A stretch of 64,000 nucleotides of DNA from Mycobacterium sp. PSTR-4-N (GCF_022348085.1 NZ_JAKRFN010000005.1:186001-250000), one strand, 5' to 3'; positions 16,442-25,211 are shown, numbered from the stretch's first letter. Numbers and translations are program-made. The notes: generated by a model from the letters alone, not told the origin.

Positions 16442-16918
16442 TCAGGCGATGAGGACCAGGCAGGAGGCGCCTACCGCAATCCCCTGCAGGGCGGCGCGGA
16501 CGTCGATGACTGAATTCCACTTCGTTTGAAGGCGGCGGCCGGTCGCGAGGGTGTGGCCGGCCTCGGCGGCGGCGGTCAGGTGCCGGTTGATCGGCGCGCT
16601 GACCCGGAGGTAGATGAGTAGCCAGATGAGCAGTGCTGCCAGAGCGGTACAAGCAGCGATTGCCTGCATGACGTGGCCGGCCACGACCGCGGCGATCGCA
16701 CCGACCGCAGCGCCTGCAACGCCTGGAACTGCGGCGATCGGCATGCGCCGGTCGCCGTAACGATGTACGTAACCGGTCAGTGTGACCAATGCGGCGTCGC
16801 CGACATGCGCCAGTGCGGGTCGTAGCACGATCGCGCAGAACACATCAGTGCCGAACACCACGCTGGTGCCCAGGACCGCGATCAGCGCGGCGACTCGGAC
16901 GACATGCTCCAGGTCCAT
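16442..16918 (-). CDS. DUF1772 (anthrone oxygenase-like) membrane protein
   Basis: The 158-residue protein starts MDLEHVVRVAALIAVLGTSV and has four predicted helices with the DUF1772 pattern (FCAIVLRPAL; LLIYLRVSAPINRHL; the conserved LQTKWNSVIDVRAALQGIA segment). The family includes fungal anthrone oxygenases, but many bacterial members are uncharacterised. It is the first gene of the four-gene cluster; RBS GAAGGAG precedes it. Its promoter region carries three TAGC-N3-GCTA operators. Confidence 0.8.
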   Translation of the reverse strand: MDLEHVVRVAALIAVLGTSVVFGTDVFCAIVLRPALAHVGDAALVTLTGYVHRYGDRRMPIAAVPGVAGAAVGAIAAVVAGHVMQAIAACTALAALLIWLLIYLRVSAPINRHLTAAAEAGHTLATGRRLQTKWNSVIDVRAALQGIAVGASCLVLIA

Positions 16919-16941
16919 GTGAGCTCCTTCTCGGTTGGTGC

Positions 16942-17004
16942 TAGCAACGCTAACCCCCTCGCGTCACGCAGTCAATAGCAACGCTATGAGAAGTAGCGAC
17001 GCTA
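16942..17004 (-). promoter_or_regulatory. Promoter of the DUF1772-to-FAD-oxidoreductase cluster with three TetR operators
   Basis: On the minus strand, TTGACT (16975-16970), a 17-bp spacer and TAGCGT (16952-16947) form a good promoter. Operators TAGCAACGCTA (16942-16952, covering the -10), TAGCAACGCTA (16976-16986, abutting the -35) and TAGCGACGCTA (16994-17004) are spaced 34 and 18 bp. They match the pair before the TetR gene at 13509, so one repressor probably controls both ends of the locus. Confidence 0.75.
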
Positions 17005-17259
17005 ACAGAGCCGTGGGATTCATTGTCGACGGTGGTCTCGATCAGCCCGCGGTAGAGGGTCTCGACGAGATCGCGCTCTTGCACGTCGCTACTCAACCTT
17101 GTCGGGACGGCGACGCGACGGTCTACACGACTTCTGCTGGCCGTGGGAAACGAAGCCGGCTTGCCTCTTGAGGGCCTGCTAAGACCGTTGTCCCTCAACC
17201 GTTCTGGTTACGCTGCGGCCTCCGCGAAACCCGTAGCTATCTGCAGGCAGACAGTATGG
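17005..17259. other. Intergenic stretch with no recognisable gene
   Basis: Apart from the operators at its left edge, this stretch between the DUF1772 promoter and the next tetR 3' end shows no convincing coding frame, repeat or strong hairpin. Short open frames here lack ribosome binding sites and family resemblance. Confidence 0.5.
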
Positions 17260-17859
17260 TCAACCGCCGGTCTTCCTCGTCAAACTGGGCATCAGCACCG
17301 TGTCAACGAGAGTCCGTACGGTCTCCTCGGTCGGCGGCCGGTCGGCGACCATCGCGCGGAACACCAGGTAGCCGGGCAGCAGATCGAATACCTCTTCGTT
17401 GATCGCCGATGCGTCGATCTCGCCGCGTTCCACCGCGGCGGCGAGCACGCCGTCGATGATCATTTTGCGTTGCATGACGAACTTTTGTTGGAACGCCTGG
17501 CTTAGCCGCGGGTTGTGCGACATCTCGTTCAGTACCGCGCGCATGGTGGGGGTGTGCTCACGAGAGTGTTCGCACACCGCGCGACCGATCTCGATCAGAT
17601 CCGAGCGCAGTGAGCCCGTCCTTGGCGGCACCGACGAGCTGCGCGTGCCCTCGATGAAGGCCGCGAGCACCAAGTCGGCCTTCGAGGGCCACCGCCGGTA
17701 CATGGTCGCCTTGCTGGCCCGTGCTTCGGCTGCGACGGCATCCACAGTCAATCGGTCGTATCCATGCAGCTGCAGCTGCTGCAACGTGACGGCCAGGAGT
17801 TCGGCTTCACGCGTCGTCCATGGACACCCCGCGGTGTCAGCTCTGGACTCGGTGCTCAC
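17260..17859 (-). CDS. TetR/AcrR-family regulator of the adjacent mmpS-mmpL locus
   Basis: The 199-residue protein has a TetR HTH (TTREAELLAVTLQQLQLHGY, LTVDAVAAEARASKATMYRRWPSKADLV, about residues 15-65) and a TetR C-terminal helical domain (MRAVLNEMSHNPRLSQAF). It is divergent from mmpS with a palindromic operator in the shared gap, the usual arrangement for a local MmpS/MmpL efflux repressor. The ligand is unknown. Confidence 0.9.
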   Translation of the reverse strand: MSTESRADTAGCPWTTREAELLAVTLQQLQLHGYDRLTVDAVAAEARASKATMYRRWPSKADLVLAAFIEGTRSSSVPPRTGSLRSDLIEIGRAVCEHSREHTPTMRAVLNEMSHNPRLSQAFQQKFVMQRKMIIDGVLAAAVERGEIDASAINEEVFDLLPGYLVFRAMVADRPPTEETVRTLVDTVLMPSLTRKTGG

Positions 17860-17949
17860 ATTTCCACCTTAGGTCGCGCGTTCGGAATGCATCCGCGATC
17901 ACTGACGTTCGGAGCGGTGGGAGCAGGCATTGGTGCATGCGTCAAGCGG

Positions 17950-17989
17950 TTGCGTTGCTTCGTACGGTACCGTACCGTTCTCATACGGT
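17950..17989 (+). promoter_or_regulatory. mmpS promoter with overlapping palindromic operator
   Basis: TTGCGT (17950-17955), a 17-bp spacer and TACCGT (17973-17978) form a promoter pointing at mmpS. The perfect 14-bp palindrome GTACGGT-ACCGTAC (17962-17975) fills the spacer, and ACCGT-N6-ACGGT (17974-17989) covers the -10. Both fit a TetR-type operator for the divergent regulator. Confidence 0.65.
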
Positions 17990-18053
17990 CCACAGGTTGG
18001 CCAATAGACACGGCCGGTGCCGGTTGTGTCGGCCGGACGCGAAAGGCGCACCA

Positions 18054-18500
18054 GTGAGCGGGATTTCGGTTGGCCGGCTGGCGCGACGATGGTGGACGAT
18101 CATCGTCGCCGTCGTGGTCGTCGCCCTGGTCACCTTCACCGTGGTCCGGCTGCACGGCATCTTCGGGTCCGACAACGAAGTGTCCCGGCCCGGCTCTGAT
18201 GCGCTGGAGAACACCGGATTCAACCCCAAACAGGTGATCTTCGAGGTCTTCGGGTCCCCGGGATCCGTGGCCACCATCAACTATCTCGACATCCATGCTC
18301 AACCGCAGCGTGTCGACGACGTCCCGCTCCCGTGGACGAAGACGCTGACCACCGACGACCCGACGCTCTACGCCGACCTGCGCGCGCAGGGTGACGGCGA
18401 CACCATCGGCTGCCGCATCACGGTCAACGGCATCGTCAAGGACGAAAGGTCCACGAACAACGTGAACGGATACATCTCCTGCCTGGACAAGACGGCATGA
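18054..18500 (+). CDS. MmpS-family membrane-anchored accessory protein
   Basis: The 148-residue protein has one N-terminal helix (WWTIIVAVVVVALVTFTVVR, about residues 13-32) and an extracytoplasmic beta-rich domain with the MmpS pattern (KQVIFEVFGSPGSVATINYL, DDPTLYADLRAQGDGDTIGC, CxITVNGIVKDERS). MmpS proteins assist MmpL transporters. The GTG at 18054 follows GAAAGG. The stop overlaps the mmpL start by 4 bp (ATGA). Confidence 0.93.
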   Translation: MSGISVGRLARRWWTIIVAVVVVALVTFTVVRLHGIFGSDNEVSRPGSDALENTGFNPKQVIFEVFGSPGSVATINYLDIHAQPQRVDDVPLPWTKTLTTDDPTLYADLRAQGDGDTIGCRITVNGIVKDERSTNNVNGYISCLDKTA

Positions 18501-21406
18501 GCAACCACAGCGCGGAGACCGTGGAAGGGTCACGGATGGCTCGGCTGATCCGCCGGCTCGCGCTCCCCATCGTGTTGATCTGGGTCGCCATCGCGGTGCT
18601 GTCCAACGTGATCGCACCCCAGCTCGAAGTCGTCGGCGCTGAACGGTCGGTGGGGCTGAACGCGCCGGACGCCCCGTCGATCCAAGCGATGCGTCATATC
18701 GGGCAGGTGTTCCACGAATTCGATTCCGACAGTGCGGCGATGGTCGTGCTCGAGGGCGACAAGCCGCTGGGTGCCGACGCACACGAGTTCTACGACCGGC
18801 TGGTCAAGCGCCTGGCGGCTGACACCGAACACGTGGAGCACATCCAGGACTTCTGGGGTGACCCGCTGACGGCCGGTGGTTCGCAGAGCAAGGACGGCAA
18901 GGCCGCCACCGTACAGATCTATCTGCACGGGAACCAGGGTGAGGCGGCGTCCAACGAATCGGTGGACGCAGTCCGCAAGATCGTCGCCGACACCCCCGCG
19001 CCGCCGGGTGTGAAGGCTTATGTCACCGGTGCATCACCACTGGTGACCGACAACTTCGAAGTCGGCAGTGAGGGCACCCACGAGGTCACGGCCATCACCT
19101 TCCTCGTCATCGCGATCATGCTCCTGGTCGTGTACCGCTCGGTGGTGACGATGCTGATCGTTCTGGTCACGGTCGCCGTCGAACTGATGGCGGCGCGCGG
19201 TGTGGTCGCCGTTCTGGCGCATTCCGGTGTGATCGGCCTGTCCACCTACTCCACGAACCTGTTGACGCTGTTGGCGATTGCCGCGGGCACGGACTACGCG
19301 ATCTTCGTCGTCGGCCGGTATCAGGAAGCACGCAGCAAGGGGCTCGAACGCCTACCGGCCTACTACGACATGTATCGCGGCACCGTGCACGTCATCCTCG
19401 GCTCCGGCTTGACCATCGCCGGCGCGGTGGCGTGTATGCAGTTCACCCGACTGCCGTACTTCCAGACCCTGGGCATCCCGGCGGCGCTTGGCGTCGTCGT
19501 CACGTTGGCTGCGGCGTTGACCTTGGGACCCGCAGTTCTGTTGCTGGCCAGTCATTTTGGGCTGCTGGAACCGAAGCGAAAGCTGCAGGCGCGCGGGTGG
19601 CACCGGATCGGCACGGCCATCGTGCGCTGGCCCGGCCCCATCCTGGTGGTGACGATGGGCATCGCGCTGATCGGTGTGCTCGCACTGCCGGGCTACCAGA
19701 CCAGTTACGACAACCGTCCCTACATCCCGGACAGTGCGCCCGGTGTGGTCGGTATGGAGGCCGCCGAGCGGCATTTCACCGAGGCGCGGATCAACCCGGA
19801 GCTGTTGATGATCGAAACCGATCACGACATGCGTAACCCGGCCGACATGCTGATCCTGGAGCGCGTCGCCAAAGCGGTTCTGCACACCCCGGGGATCGCT
19901 CTGGTGCAGTCGATCACCCGGCCCCTCGGCACGCCGATCACGCACAGCTCGATACCGTTTCAGATCAGCGCATCGAGTGCCAGTCAGATCATGAACCTGA
20001 GCTATCAACAGGACCGCGCCCAGGATCTGCTCAAACAAGCACACGAGATCGACAACACGATCAATGTGCTCAGGCAGCAGTTGGCCCTGCAACAACAGAG
20101 TGCCGCGGTCACCCACGAGCAGACCGAGGCATTCCATGACACCGTGAACACGGTCACCGATCTGCGCGACAAGCTCGCCAATTTCGACGACCAGTTCAGG
20201 CCGCTGCGCAATTACTTCTACTGGGAGCCGCACTGCTTCGACATACCGCTGTGTGCTGCGCTGCGCTCGGTGTTCGACTCCCTCGACGGGATCTCCGAGC
20301 TGGCCGACAAGTTCAACGCCATCACCGCGAGCCTGGACAAGCTCGACGCGCTGCAGCCACAGCTGGTTGCGCTGCTGCCTCCGCAGATCGCCATCCAGGA
20401 ACGCAACCGCGAACTGACGTTGTCGAATTACGCGACCACGGGCGGCACCAACGCACAGAGCCAGGAGGCTCTGGTCAATGCCACCGCGATGGGGAAGGCC
20501 TTCGACGACGCCAAGAACGACGACTCCTTCTACCTTCCGCCGGAGGCATTCGACAATCCGGACTTCAAGCGTGGCCTGAAATTGTTCCTGTCGCCCGACG
20601 GTAAGGCGGCCAGAATGATCGTCACCCATCAGGGCAATCCAGCTGACCCTGAGGGCATTCCGCACATCGATGCGATCAAGGATGCGGCGTTCGATGCACT
20701 GAAGGCCACCCCGATGTCGGACGCCAAGATCTACGTCGCGGGCCTCGCTTCGACCAACAAGGACATCCAGGAGGGGATGACCTACGACCTGCTGATCTCG
20801 GCGCTGGCGGCGTTGGCGCTGATCCTGTTGGTCATGATGTTCATCACCCGCAGCATCGTGGCCGCCATCGTGATCGTCGGCACCGTGGCGCTGTCCCTCG
20901 GCGCCTCGGTCGGTCTGTCAGTGCTGCTGTGGCAGTACATCTTCGGGATCCACCTGTTCTGGATCGTCGTTCCGTTGGCAATCATCCTGTTGCTCGCGGT
21001 CGGTGCGGATTACAACCTGCTGCTGATCTCCCGGTTCGAGGAGGAGATGCATGCCGGCCTGCGTACGGGCATCATCCGGGCGATGGCCGGTACCGGTCGC
21101 GTCGTCACCGCAGCCGGATTGGTCTTCGCCGCGACGATGTCGTCGTTCATCTTCAGCGACCTGGTGGTGCTCGGTCAGATCGGCACCACGATCGGGCTCG
21201 GGCTCCTGTTCGACACTTTGGTGGTGCGCTCGTTCATGACACCGGCCATCGCAGCGCTCCTGGGGCGGTGGTTCTGGTGGCCGCTGAACGTACGGCCCAG
21301 CCCGGCCAGCCGGATGTTCCGGCCGTACGGAACCCGCACCGCGGTGCGGGAGTTGCTCCACCTCGACGAGCGCAAGCGCGATGCCCCGGCGGCCGTAGAC
21401 AACTAG
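18497..21406 (+). CDS. MmpL-family RND transporter
   Basis: The 969-residue protein has the MmpL layout: helix 1 near residue 20, a first extracytoplasmic loop, five helices, a long second loop (about residues 400-750, with a coiled-coil-like region rich in Gln and Leu around 510-560), then helices 7-12. Proton-relay Asp-Tyr pairs are conserved at Asp266-Tyr267 (AAGTDYAIFVVGRY) and Asp838-Tyr839 (AVGADYNLLLISRF). Similar to the MmpL4/5 group that exports siderophores, lipids or drugs with MmpS. Cotranscribed with mmpS and probably repressed by the divergent TetR. The substrate is unknown. Confidence 0.95.
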   Translation: MSNHSAETVEGSRMARLIRRLALPIVLIWVAIAVLSNVIAPQLEVVGAERSVGLNAPDAPSIQAMRHIGQVFHEFDSDSAAMVVLEGDKPLGADAHEFYDRLVKRLAADTEHVEHIQDFWGDPLTAGGSQSKDGKAATVQIYLHGNQGEAASNESVDAVRKIVADTPAPPGVKAYVTGASPLVTDNFEVGSEGTHEVTAITFLVIAIMLLVVYRSVVTMLIVLVTVAVELMAARGVVAVLAHSGVIGLSTYSTNLLTLLAIAAGTDYAIFVVGRYQEARSKGLERLPAYYDMYRGTVHVILGSGLTIAGAVACMQFTRLPYFQTLGIPAALGVVVTLAAALTLGPAVLLLASHFGLLEPKRKLQARGWHRIGTAIVRWPGPILVVTMGIALIGVLALPGYQTSYDNRPYIPDSAPGVVGMEAAERHFTEARINPELLMIETDHDMRNPADMLILERVAKAVLHTPGIALVQSITRPLGTPITHSSIPFQISASSASQIMNLSYQQDRAQDLLKQAHEIDNTINVLRQQLALQQQSAAVTHEQTEAFHDTVNTVTDLRDKLANFDDQFRPLRNYFYWEPHCFDIPLCAALRSVFDSLDGISELADKFNAITASLDKLDALQPQLVALLPPQIAIQERNRELTLSNYATTGGTNAQSQEALVNATAMGKAFDDAKNDDSFYLPPEAFDNPDFKRGLKLFLSPDGKAARMIVTHQGNPADPEGIPHIDAIKDAAFDALKATPMSDAKIYVAGLASTNKDIQEGMTYDLLISALAALALILLVMMFITRSIVAAIVIVGTVALSLGASVGLSVLLWQYIFGIHLFWIVVPLAIILLLAVGADYNLLLISRFEEEMHAGLRTGIIRAMAGTGRVVTAAGLVFAATMSSFIFSDLVVLGQIGTTIGLGLLFDTLVVRSFMTPAIAALLGRWFWWPLNVRPSPASRMFRPYGTRTAVRELLHLDERKRDAPAAVDN

Positions 21407-21806
21407 AAGATCCGAGTGCCGGTACGGAGAAGAGCCGGCAGGTGTGAGCAGTCCCCTGTGGCGCGTGTTGGCACTGGCATGTTGACCAGCACGCCGTCAG
21501 CGAAGAAAGCGGGAGTCCGAGACGACGGCGTATTGCCGGTCACGGTGAGGTGCGTCGCGGCACTCGCCACGCGTCTTCGCGGCAGGCAGCAAAGGAGCTA
21601 TCGGTTGCTGGCTCGCGCGCGGCGCGTGCAGAACGCACGTCGTTGGTGGAAGATACTCAAGGGCCACTGGCGGTTTCGACGCGGTGAACCGGATTTGAGC
21701 GGAGATTCGGCCAGACTGCACCACGTGCCGAGTTAAGATTTGGCCTCGCTGGACGAGGTACAGCGAGGGCGTCACCGGGACTGCTCAACACGTAAGGGGG
21801 CCGTGC
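21407..21806. other. 400-bp gap after mmpL with no supported gene
   Basis: A weak hairpin TGCCGG-N12-CCGGCA (21417-21440) after mmpL may help termination. An open frame at 21479-21736 encodes an Arg-rich peptide without a ribosome binding site or recognisable family and is not accepted as a gene. The right end holds the RBS (TAAGGGGG) of the diguanylate cyclase. Confidence 0.5.
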
Positions 21807-22898
21807 ATGTCGGGCAGCGAGTTTCCGGTACCCGGTAACGAAGACAGGCGGATGCAGGTTCTCGCCGATTACAACATCCTGGATTCGCTGCCGGAACAGG
21901 CGTACGACGACTTCGCGAAGCTCGCTTCGGCGATCTGCGGCACACCGATCGCGCTCATCACATTGGTGGATGACGACCGCCAGTGGTTCAAGGCGAATGT
22001 GGGCCTGGGCGTGAGCGAGACACCCCGGTCACAAGCGTTCTGTGCGCACGCGATCATGGATCCCGGCAACGTGATGACGGTCGAGGATGCCACCGCCGAC
22101 CAGCGCTTTGCCGCGAATCCACTGGTGACCGGAGACCCCGGTATCCGTTTCTACGCCGGCGCACCGCTTGTGGCACCGACCGGTGAGGCGCTGGGCACGA
22201 TCTGTGTGATCGACCGCGAGCCGCGCAGTCTCACCGAAACCCAGCGAGAGGCGCTGGAGATACTCTCCCGCGAGATCATCGTGCAACTCGAACTCCGGCG
22301 GAGTATCGCGACGCTCGAGCAGGCTGTTCTCGACCAGGAGAAGTACGTCGAACTCCTGCAGGAGTACCAGCGGGACATCGAGAAGGTCCGGGTGCACCTG
22401 GAGTCTCAGTCGGTCACCGACGTGCTGACAGGCGTGAAGAATCGACGGTCATTCGACCTGACAGTCGAAGAGGAATTCATGCGCGCGCGCTCGAGACGGA
22501 CGACGCTGTCACTGCTCATGATCGACATCGACAACTTCAAATCCTTCAACGATGAGTTCGGTCATCCGGCGGGTGATGAGGTGCTGCGCTCGGTCGCGCA
22601 GTTCCTGCAGTCGGAGATGCGCGAGTCGGACTCCCTGTTCCGTTACGGCGGAGAGGAATTCGCGGTCGTTCTGCCCGAGACCACATGCAAAGGCGCGTTC
22701 GTGCTCGCCGAACGGTTCCGGCGCACCGTGCAGAGGGCACCGTGGCCGAAACGCGCGATCACGATCAGCGTCGGGGTGGCCGCGATCGACGCGGACACCG
22801 TCTCGCCGCGGGAGCTTCTCCAATGCGCCGACCAAGCGCTCTACAGCGCAAAGCAGACCGGCCGCAATCGGGTGACCATGGCCCCCAGCGGGACGTGA
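21807..22898 (+). CDS. GAF-GGDEF diguanylate cyclase
   Basis: The 363-residue protein has a GAF sensor domain (about residues 15-165; ALITLVDDDRQWFKANVGLG, SQAFCAHAI, GAPLVAPTGEALGTICVID), a coiled-coil connector (about 165-205), and a GGDEF domain with the active GGEEF motif at 281-285 and an intact RxxD inhibitory site (RESD) five residues upstream. It should make c-di-GMP from two GTP with product feedback. No EAL domain. The GAF ligand is unknown. Single gene with RBS TAAGGGGG. Confidence 0.93.
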   Translation: MSGSEFPVPGNEDRRMQVLADYNILDSLPEQAYDDFAKLASAICGTPIALITLVDDDRQWFKANVGLGVSETPRSQAFCAHAIMDPGNVMTVEDATADQRFAANPLVTGDPGIRFYAGAPLVAPTGEALGTICVIDREPRSLTETQREALEILSREIIVQLELRRSIATLEQAVLDQEKYVELLQEYQRDIEKVRVHLESQSVTDVLTGVKNRRSFDLTVEEEFMRARSRRTTLSLLMIDIDNFKSFNDEFGHPAGDEVLRSVAQFLQSEMRESDSLFRYGGEEFAVVLPETTCKGAFVLAERFRRTVQRAPWPKRAITISVGVAAIDADTVSPRELLQCADQALYSAKQTGRNRVTMAPSGT

Positions 22899-22913
22899 CC
22901 GCCCGCGGGTAGC

Positions 22914-23486
22914 TCACTCGCGGTGGAGCCCGCGGGGGTCGCTCAGGTGCGGGTTGACGAAACCAGTTGGCGGCGGCAGGGTGTGGCCGTCGCTCTGCTC
23001 ATCGAGTCCGGTCGCTACCCGCAGGAAAGGACCGAAAAGGCGCCATCCCAGTTGCAGAGCAAGTGCGTCTGCAGTGGCGACGCGCGCTGCGTAGTCGTCG
23101 TCGTAGTGGTCCCGGGCGGCCGCGATGAGTTGATCGATGTTGGGAAAGCTGCGTTGAAGCCGTGCGACGTCGTAGCCATCGAGCAGCGCGCGGGCGATGA
23201 CCTTCCAACTCCGCTCCGCGCGCGCTTCGACGACTGCGCGTGGCGCGCCCGCATCTCGCGCGGACACCAAGTCCTCGGCGAGGTAGTCCAGCACCGATGT
23301 CACAACCGCTTCCTTCGTGCCGATGTGGCGGAAGATCAGCCCGGCGTTGACCCCTGAGCGGTCGGCGATGTCGCGCATGGACGTCGCGGCCGGACCTCGC
23401 TCAGCGAACAGGTCTGCCGCATGCGGCAGCACGACGGTACGAACCCGTGTGGCCGCGTCGCTCGGCCCTCCACTTGCTGTAGTCAC
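22914..23486 (-). CDS. TetR-family regulator of the divergent hydrolase/AKR operon
   Basis: The 190-residue protein is taken from the GTG at 23486; a longer frame would read through the operators. HTH: RVRTVVLPHAADLFAERGPA, TSMRDIADRSGVNAGLIFRH. The C-terminal domain includes LALQLGWRLFGPFLRVATGL. On the minus strand TACTGT lies 6 nt before the GTG, with no Shine-Dalgarno, suggesting a leaderless message. Two perfect palindromes cover the promoter, one overlapping the start codon, so it probably represses itself and the operon beginning at 23557. Confidence 0.85.
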   Translation of the reverse strand: MTTASGGPSDAATRVRTVVLPHAADLFAERGPAATSMRDIADRSGVNAGLIFRHIGTKEAVVTSVLDYLAEDLVSARDAGAPRAVVEARAERSWKVIARALLDGYDVARLQRSFPNIDQLIAAARDHYDDDYAARVATADALALQLGWRLFGPFLRVATGLDEQSDGHTLPPPTGFVNPHLSDPRGLHRE

Positions 23487-23519
23487 TCGACTACAGTAGC
23501 GTGTAGTCAATCGACTACA
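23478..23519. promoter_or_regulatory. Two TGTAGTC-N4-GACTACA operators
   Basis: Identical 7-bp arms with 4-bp spacers occur at 23478-23495 (spacer ACTC) and 23502-23519 (spacer AATC), stepped by 24 bp. They lie between a tetR gene and the divergent operon at 23557 and overlap the tetR start codon. This is a strong candidate operator pair for that TetR. Confidence 0.8.
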
Positions 23520-23556
23520 GCGCGCGGTCAGACGCGTGGCGCAGACAGGGAAACGC

Positions 23557-24150
23557 ATGTCAGATCACTTGCTCGAAGCGCGTCAAATCTCCGGTGCAGA
23601 TCGCACCTTGGCGTCGTATTACAGTGTGCGCGGCGTTGTTTCGCTCGCCTGGGTCGCCGCCGCGTTGCTCATCGGGTCCACGTCGGCGTTCATCGCCGGC
23701 GCCCTGCTGCTGTTCTATCCGGCATGGGATGCCGCCGCCAACGCGGTCGATGCCCGGCTGCACGGAGGCCTTCGGCGCAATCCCACCCAGGCGTTCAACA
23801 TGGCGGTCAGCGGCCTGACGACAGTCGCCGTGGGTATCGCACTCACGATGAGCCTCAACGCCGTCCTGGGGGTCTTCGGGGTGTGGGCAGCCATCTCGGG
23901 GTTGCTGCAACTGGCAACGGCGGTGCGTCGGTGGAAGCGCGCGGGAGCACAGTGGGTGATGATCCTCAGCGGTGCCCAATCCGCAATCGCCGGCGCCATG
24001 TTCGTGCTGGCGGCCGGCGCCCCGGAGACGCCGGGCGTCGTCGACATCACCCCTTATGCCGCGTTCGGCGCCTTCTACTTCCTCGTCTCGGCGGCGTGGC
24101 TGGTCTTCTCCGCTGCACGACGCCGACATCAGATCCTGCCGAAGGGATGA
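23557..24150 (+). CDS. HdeD/DUF308-like membrane protein
   Basis: The 197-residue protein from the ATG at 23557 has about six hydrophobic helices in pairs (VSLAWVAAALLIGSTSAFIA; LTTVAVGIALTMSLNAVLGV; VWAAISGLLQLATAVRRWKR; QSAIAGAMFVLAAGA; YAAFGAFYFLVSAAWLVFSA), resembling HdeD-type DUF308 proteins. Function unknown. It is first in the TetR-controlled operon; its stop overlaps the next ATG (ATGA). Confidence 0.8.
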   Translation: MSDHLLEARQISGADRTLASYYSVRGVVSLAWVAAALLIGSTSAFIAGALLLFYPAWDAAANAVDARLHGGLRRNPTQAFNMAVSGLTTVAVGIALTMSLNAVLGVFGVWAAISGLLQLATAVRRWKRAGAQWVMILSGAQSAIAGAMFVLAAGAPETPGVVDITPYAAFGAFYFLVSAAWLVFSAARRRHQILPKG

Positions 24151-25211
24151 CTCGTGTCTTGCGTACCGGTGATTCGAGCATGCTGGGGGGCCGACTCGTA
24201 CCCCCTTTCGATGCGGATGCCGGCACGACACTGGTCGACAGGCAGCGGATAGAAAGGGCGAAGACCGTGACCGCAGAGCGCGATGTCGAGATCCGCCACG
24301 GTCGGGCCATGGTGGACCCGAACGAGACCGTCCGTATCGGCTACACGCTCGTCACTCCGGCTGAACCCACGAAGACCGTCGTGCTGCTTCACGGCGCCCC
24401 CCAAACGCGGTACGAGTGGCGCAAAGTCATGCTGCCGCTGGCCGACGCCGGCTACCGGGTGATCATGCCCGACTATCGCGGCGCCGGTGCGTCTGACAAA
24501 CCCCGTGACGGGTACGACAAGTGGACGATGGCCGGTGATGTCCACAGTCTCGTACACGAGATCCTGGGCGTGACGGAGCCCGTTTCGCTCGTCGGTCATG
24601 ATCTGGGGTCGACCCTGGCTCTCGGTTACGCGCTGCGGTATCGCGATGATGTCGTGAGTGCCACGTTCATGGAGGCTCCGCTACCGGGCACCGCCTACTA
24701 CGACTGGCGTGTAGCTCAGAAATCGGCGTGGCAGTTCGCCTTTCATGCCAACACCGACATCGCGGTCTACCTCACGCACGGGCGTGAACGGTGGTACATC
24801 AACCGATTCTTCGACGATCTCACCTACCAGCCGGATGCGATCTCCGACGACGATCTCGGCGTCTACGCCAGAGCGTTCGAAGCCCCGGGAGCCATGCGCG
24901 CGATGTGTGAGGTCTATCGAGAGCTCGACCGCGACGCCGAGGACAATCGCGCCGCGCTGCGGCAACGCGGCAAGCTCACCATTCCGGTGCTGGCCTCCGG
25001 CGGCGCCTCGAATCCCCTCGCCGGGAACTTTCGGGCGATGTGTGAAGAGATCGCCGATTCGGTGACGGATCAGCTCGTCCCGGACTGCGGCCACTGGATA
25101 GCCGAGGAACAGCCGATGTACTTCACCGGGATGTTCTGCGACTTCGATGCGGCCGCTCGAGGCGTGACGACAACAGCAACACAATCACATGGAGGTATGA
25201 GACATGGGTGA
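24147..25211 (+). CDS. Alpha/beta hydrolase of the epoxide hydrolase/haloacid dehalogenase-like group
   Basis: Oxyanion motif HGAPQTRYEWR, nucleophile elbow VGHDLGSTLA with Asp as the likely nucleophile instead of Ser, and a terminal catalytic His in DCGHWIAEEQP mark an epoxide hydrolase or dehalogenase rather than an esterase. The cap region lies between about residues 180 and 270. The ATG at 24147 overlaps the previous stop; the family's usual N-terminus fits better with the GTG at 24267 (AGAAAGG upstream), which would give 314 residues, so the true start is uncertain. Substrate unknown. Coupled to the aldo-keto reductase gene by an 8-bp overlap. Confidence 0.88.
   Translation: MTRVLRTGDSSMLGGRLVPPFDADAGTTLVDRQRIERAKTVTAERDVEIRHGRAMVDPNETVRIGYTLVTPAEPTKTVVLLHGAPQTRYEWRKVMLPLADAGYRVIMPDYRGAGASDKPRDGYDKWTMAGDVHSLVHEILGVTEPVSLVGHDLGSTLALGYALRYRDDVVSATFMEAPLPGTAYYDWRVAQKSAWQFAFHANTDIAVYLTHGRERWYINRFFDDLTYQPDAISDDDLGVYARAFEAPGAMRAMCEVYRELDRDAEDNRAALRQRGKLTIPVLASGGASNPLAGNFRAMCEEIADSVTDQLVPDCGHWIAEEQPMYFTGMFCDFDAAARGVTTTATQSHGGMRHG

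Noticed and set aside
21479..21736. Possible small Arg-rich protein between mmpL and the diguanylate cyclase
   Set aside because: No ribosome binding site, no family pattern, and codon usage looks like noise.
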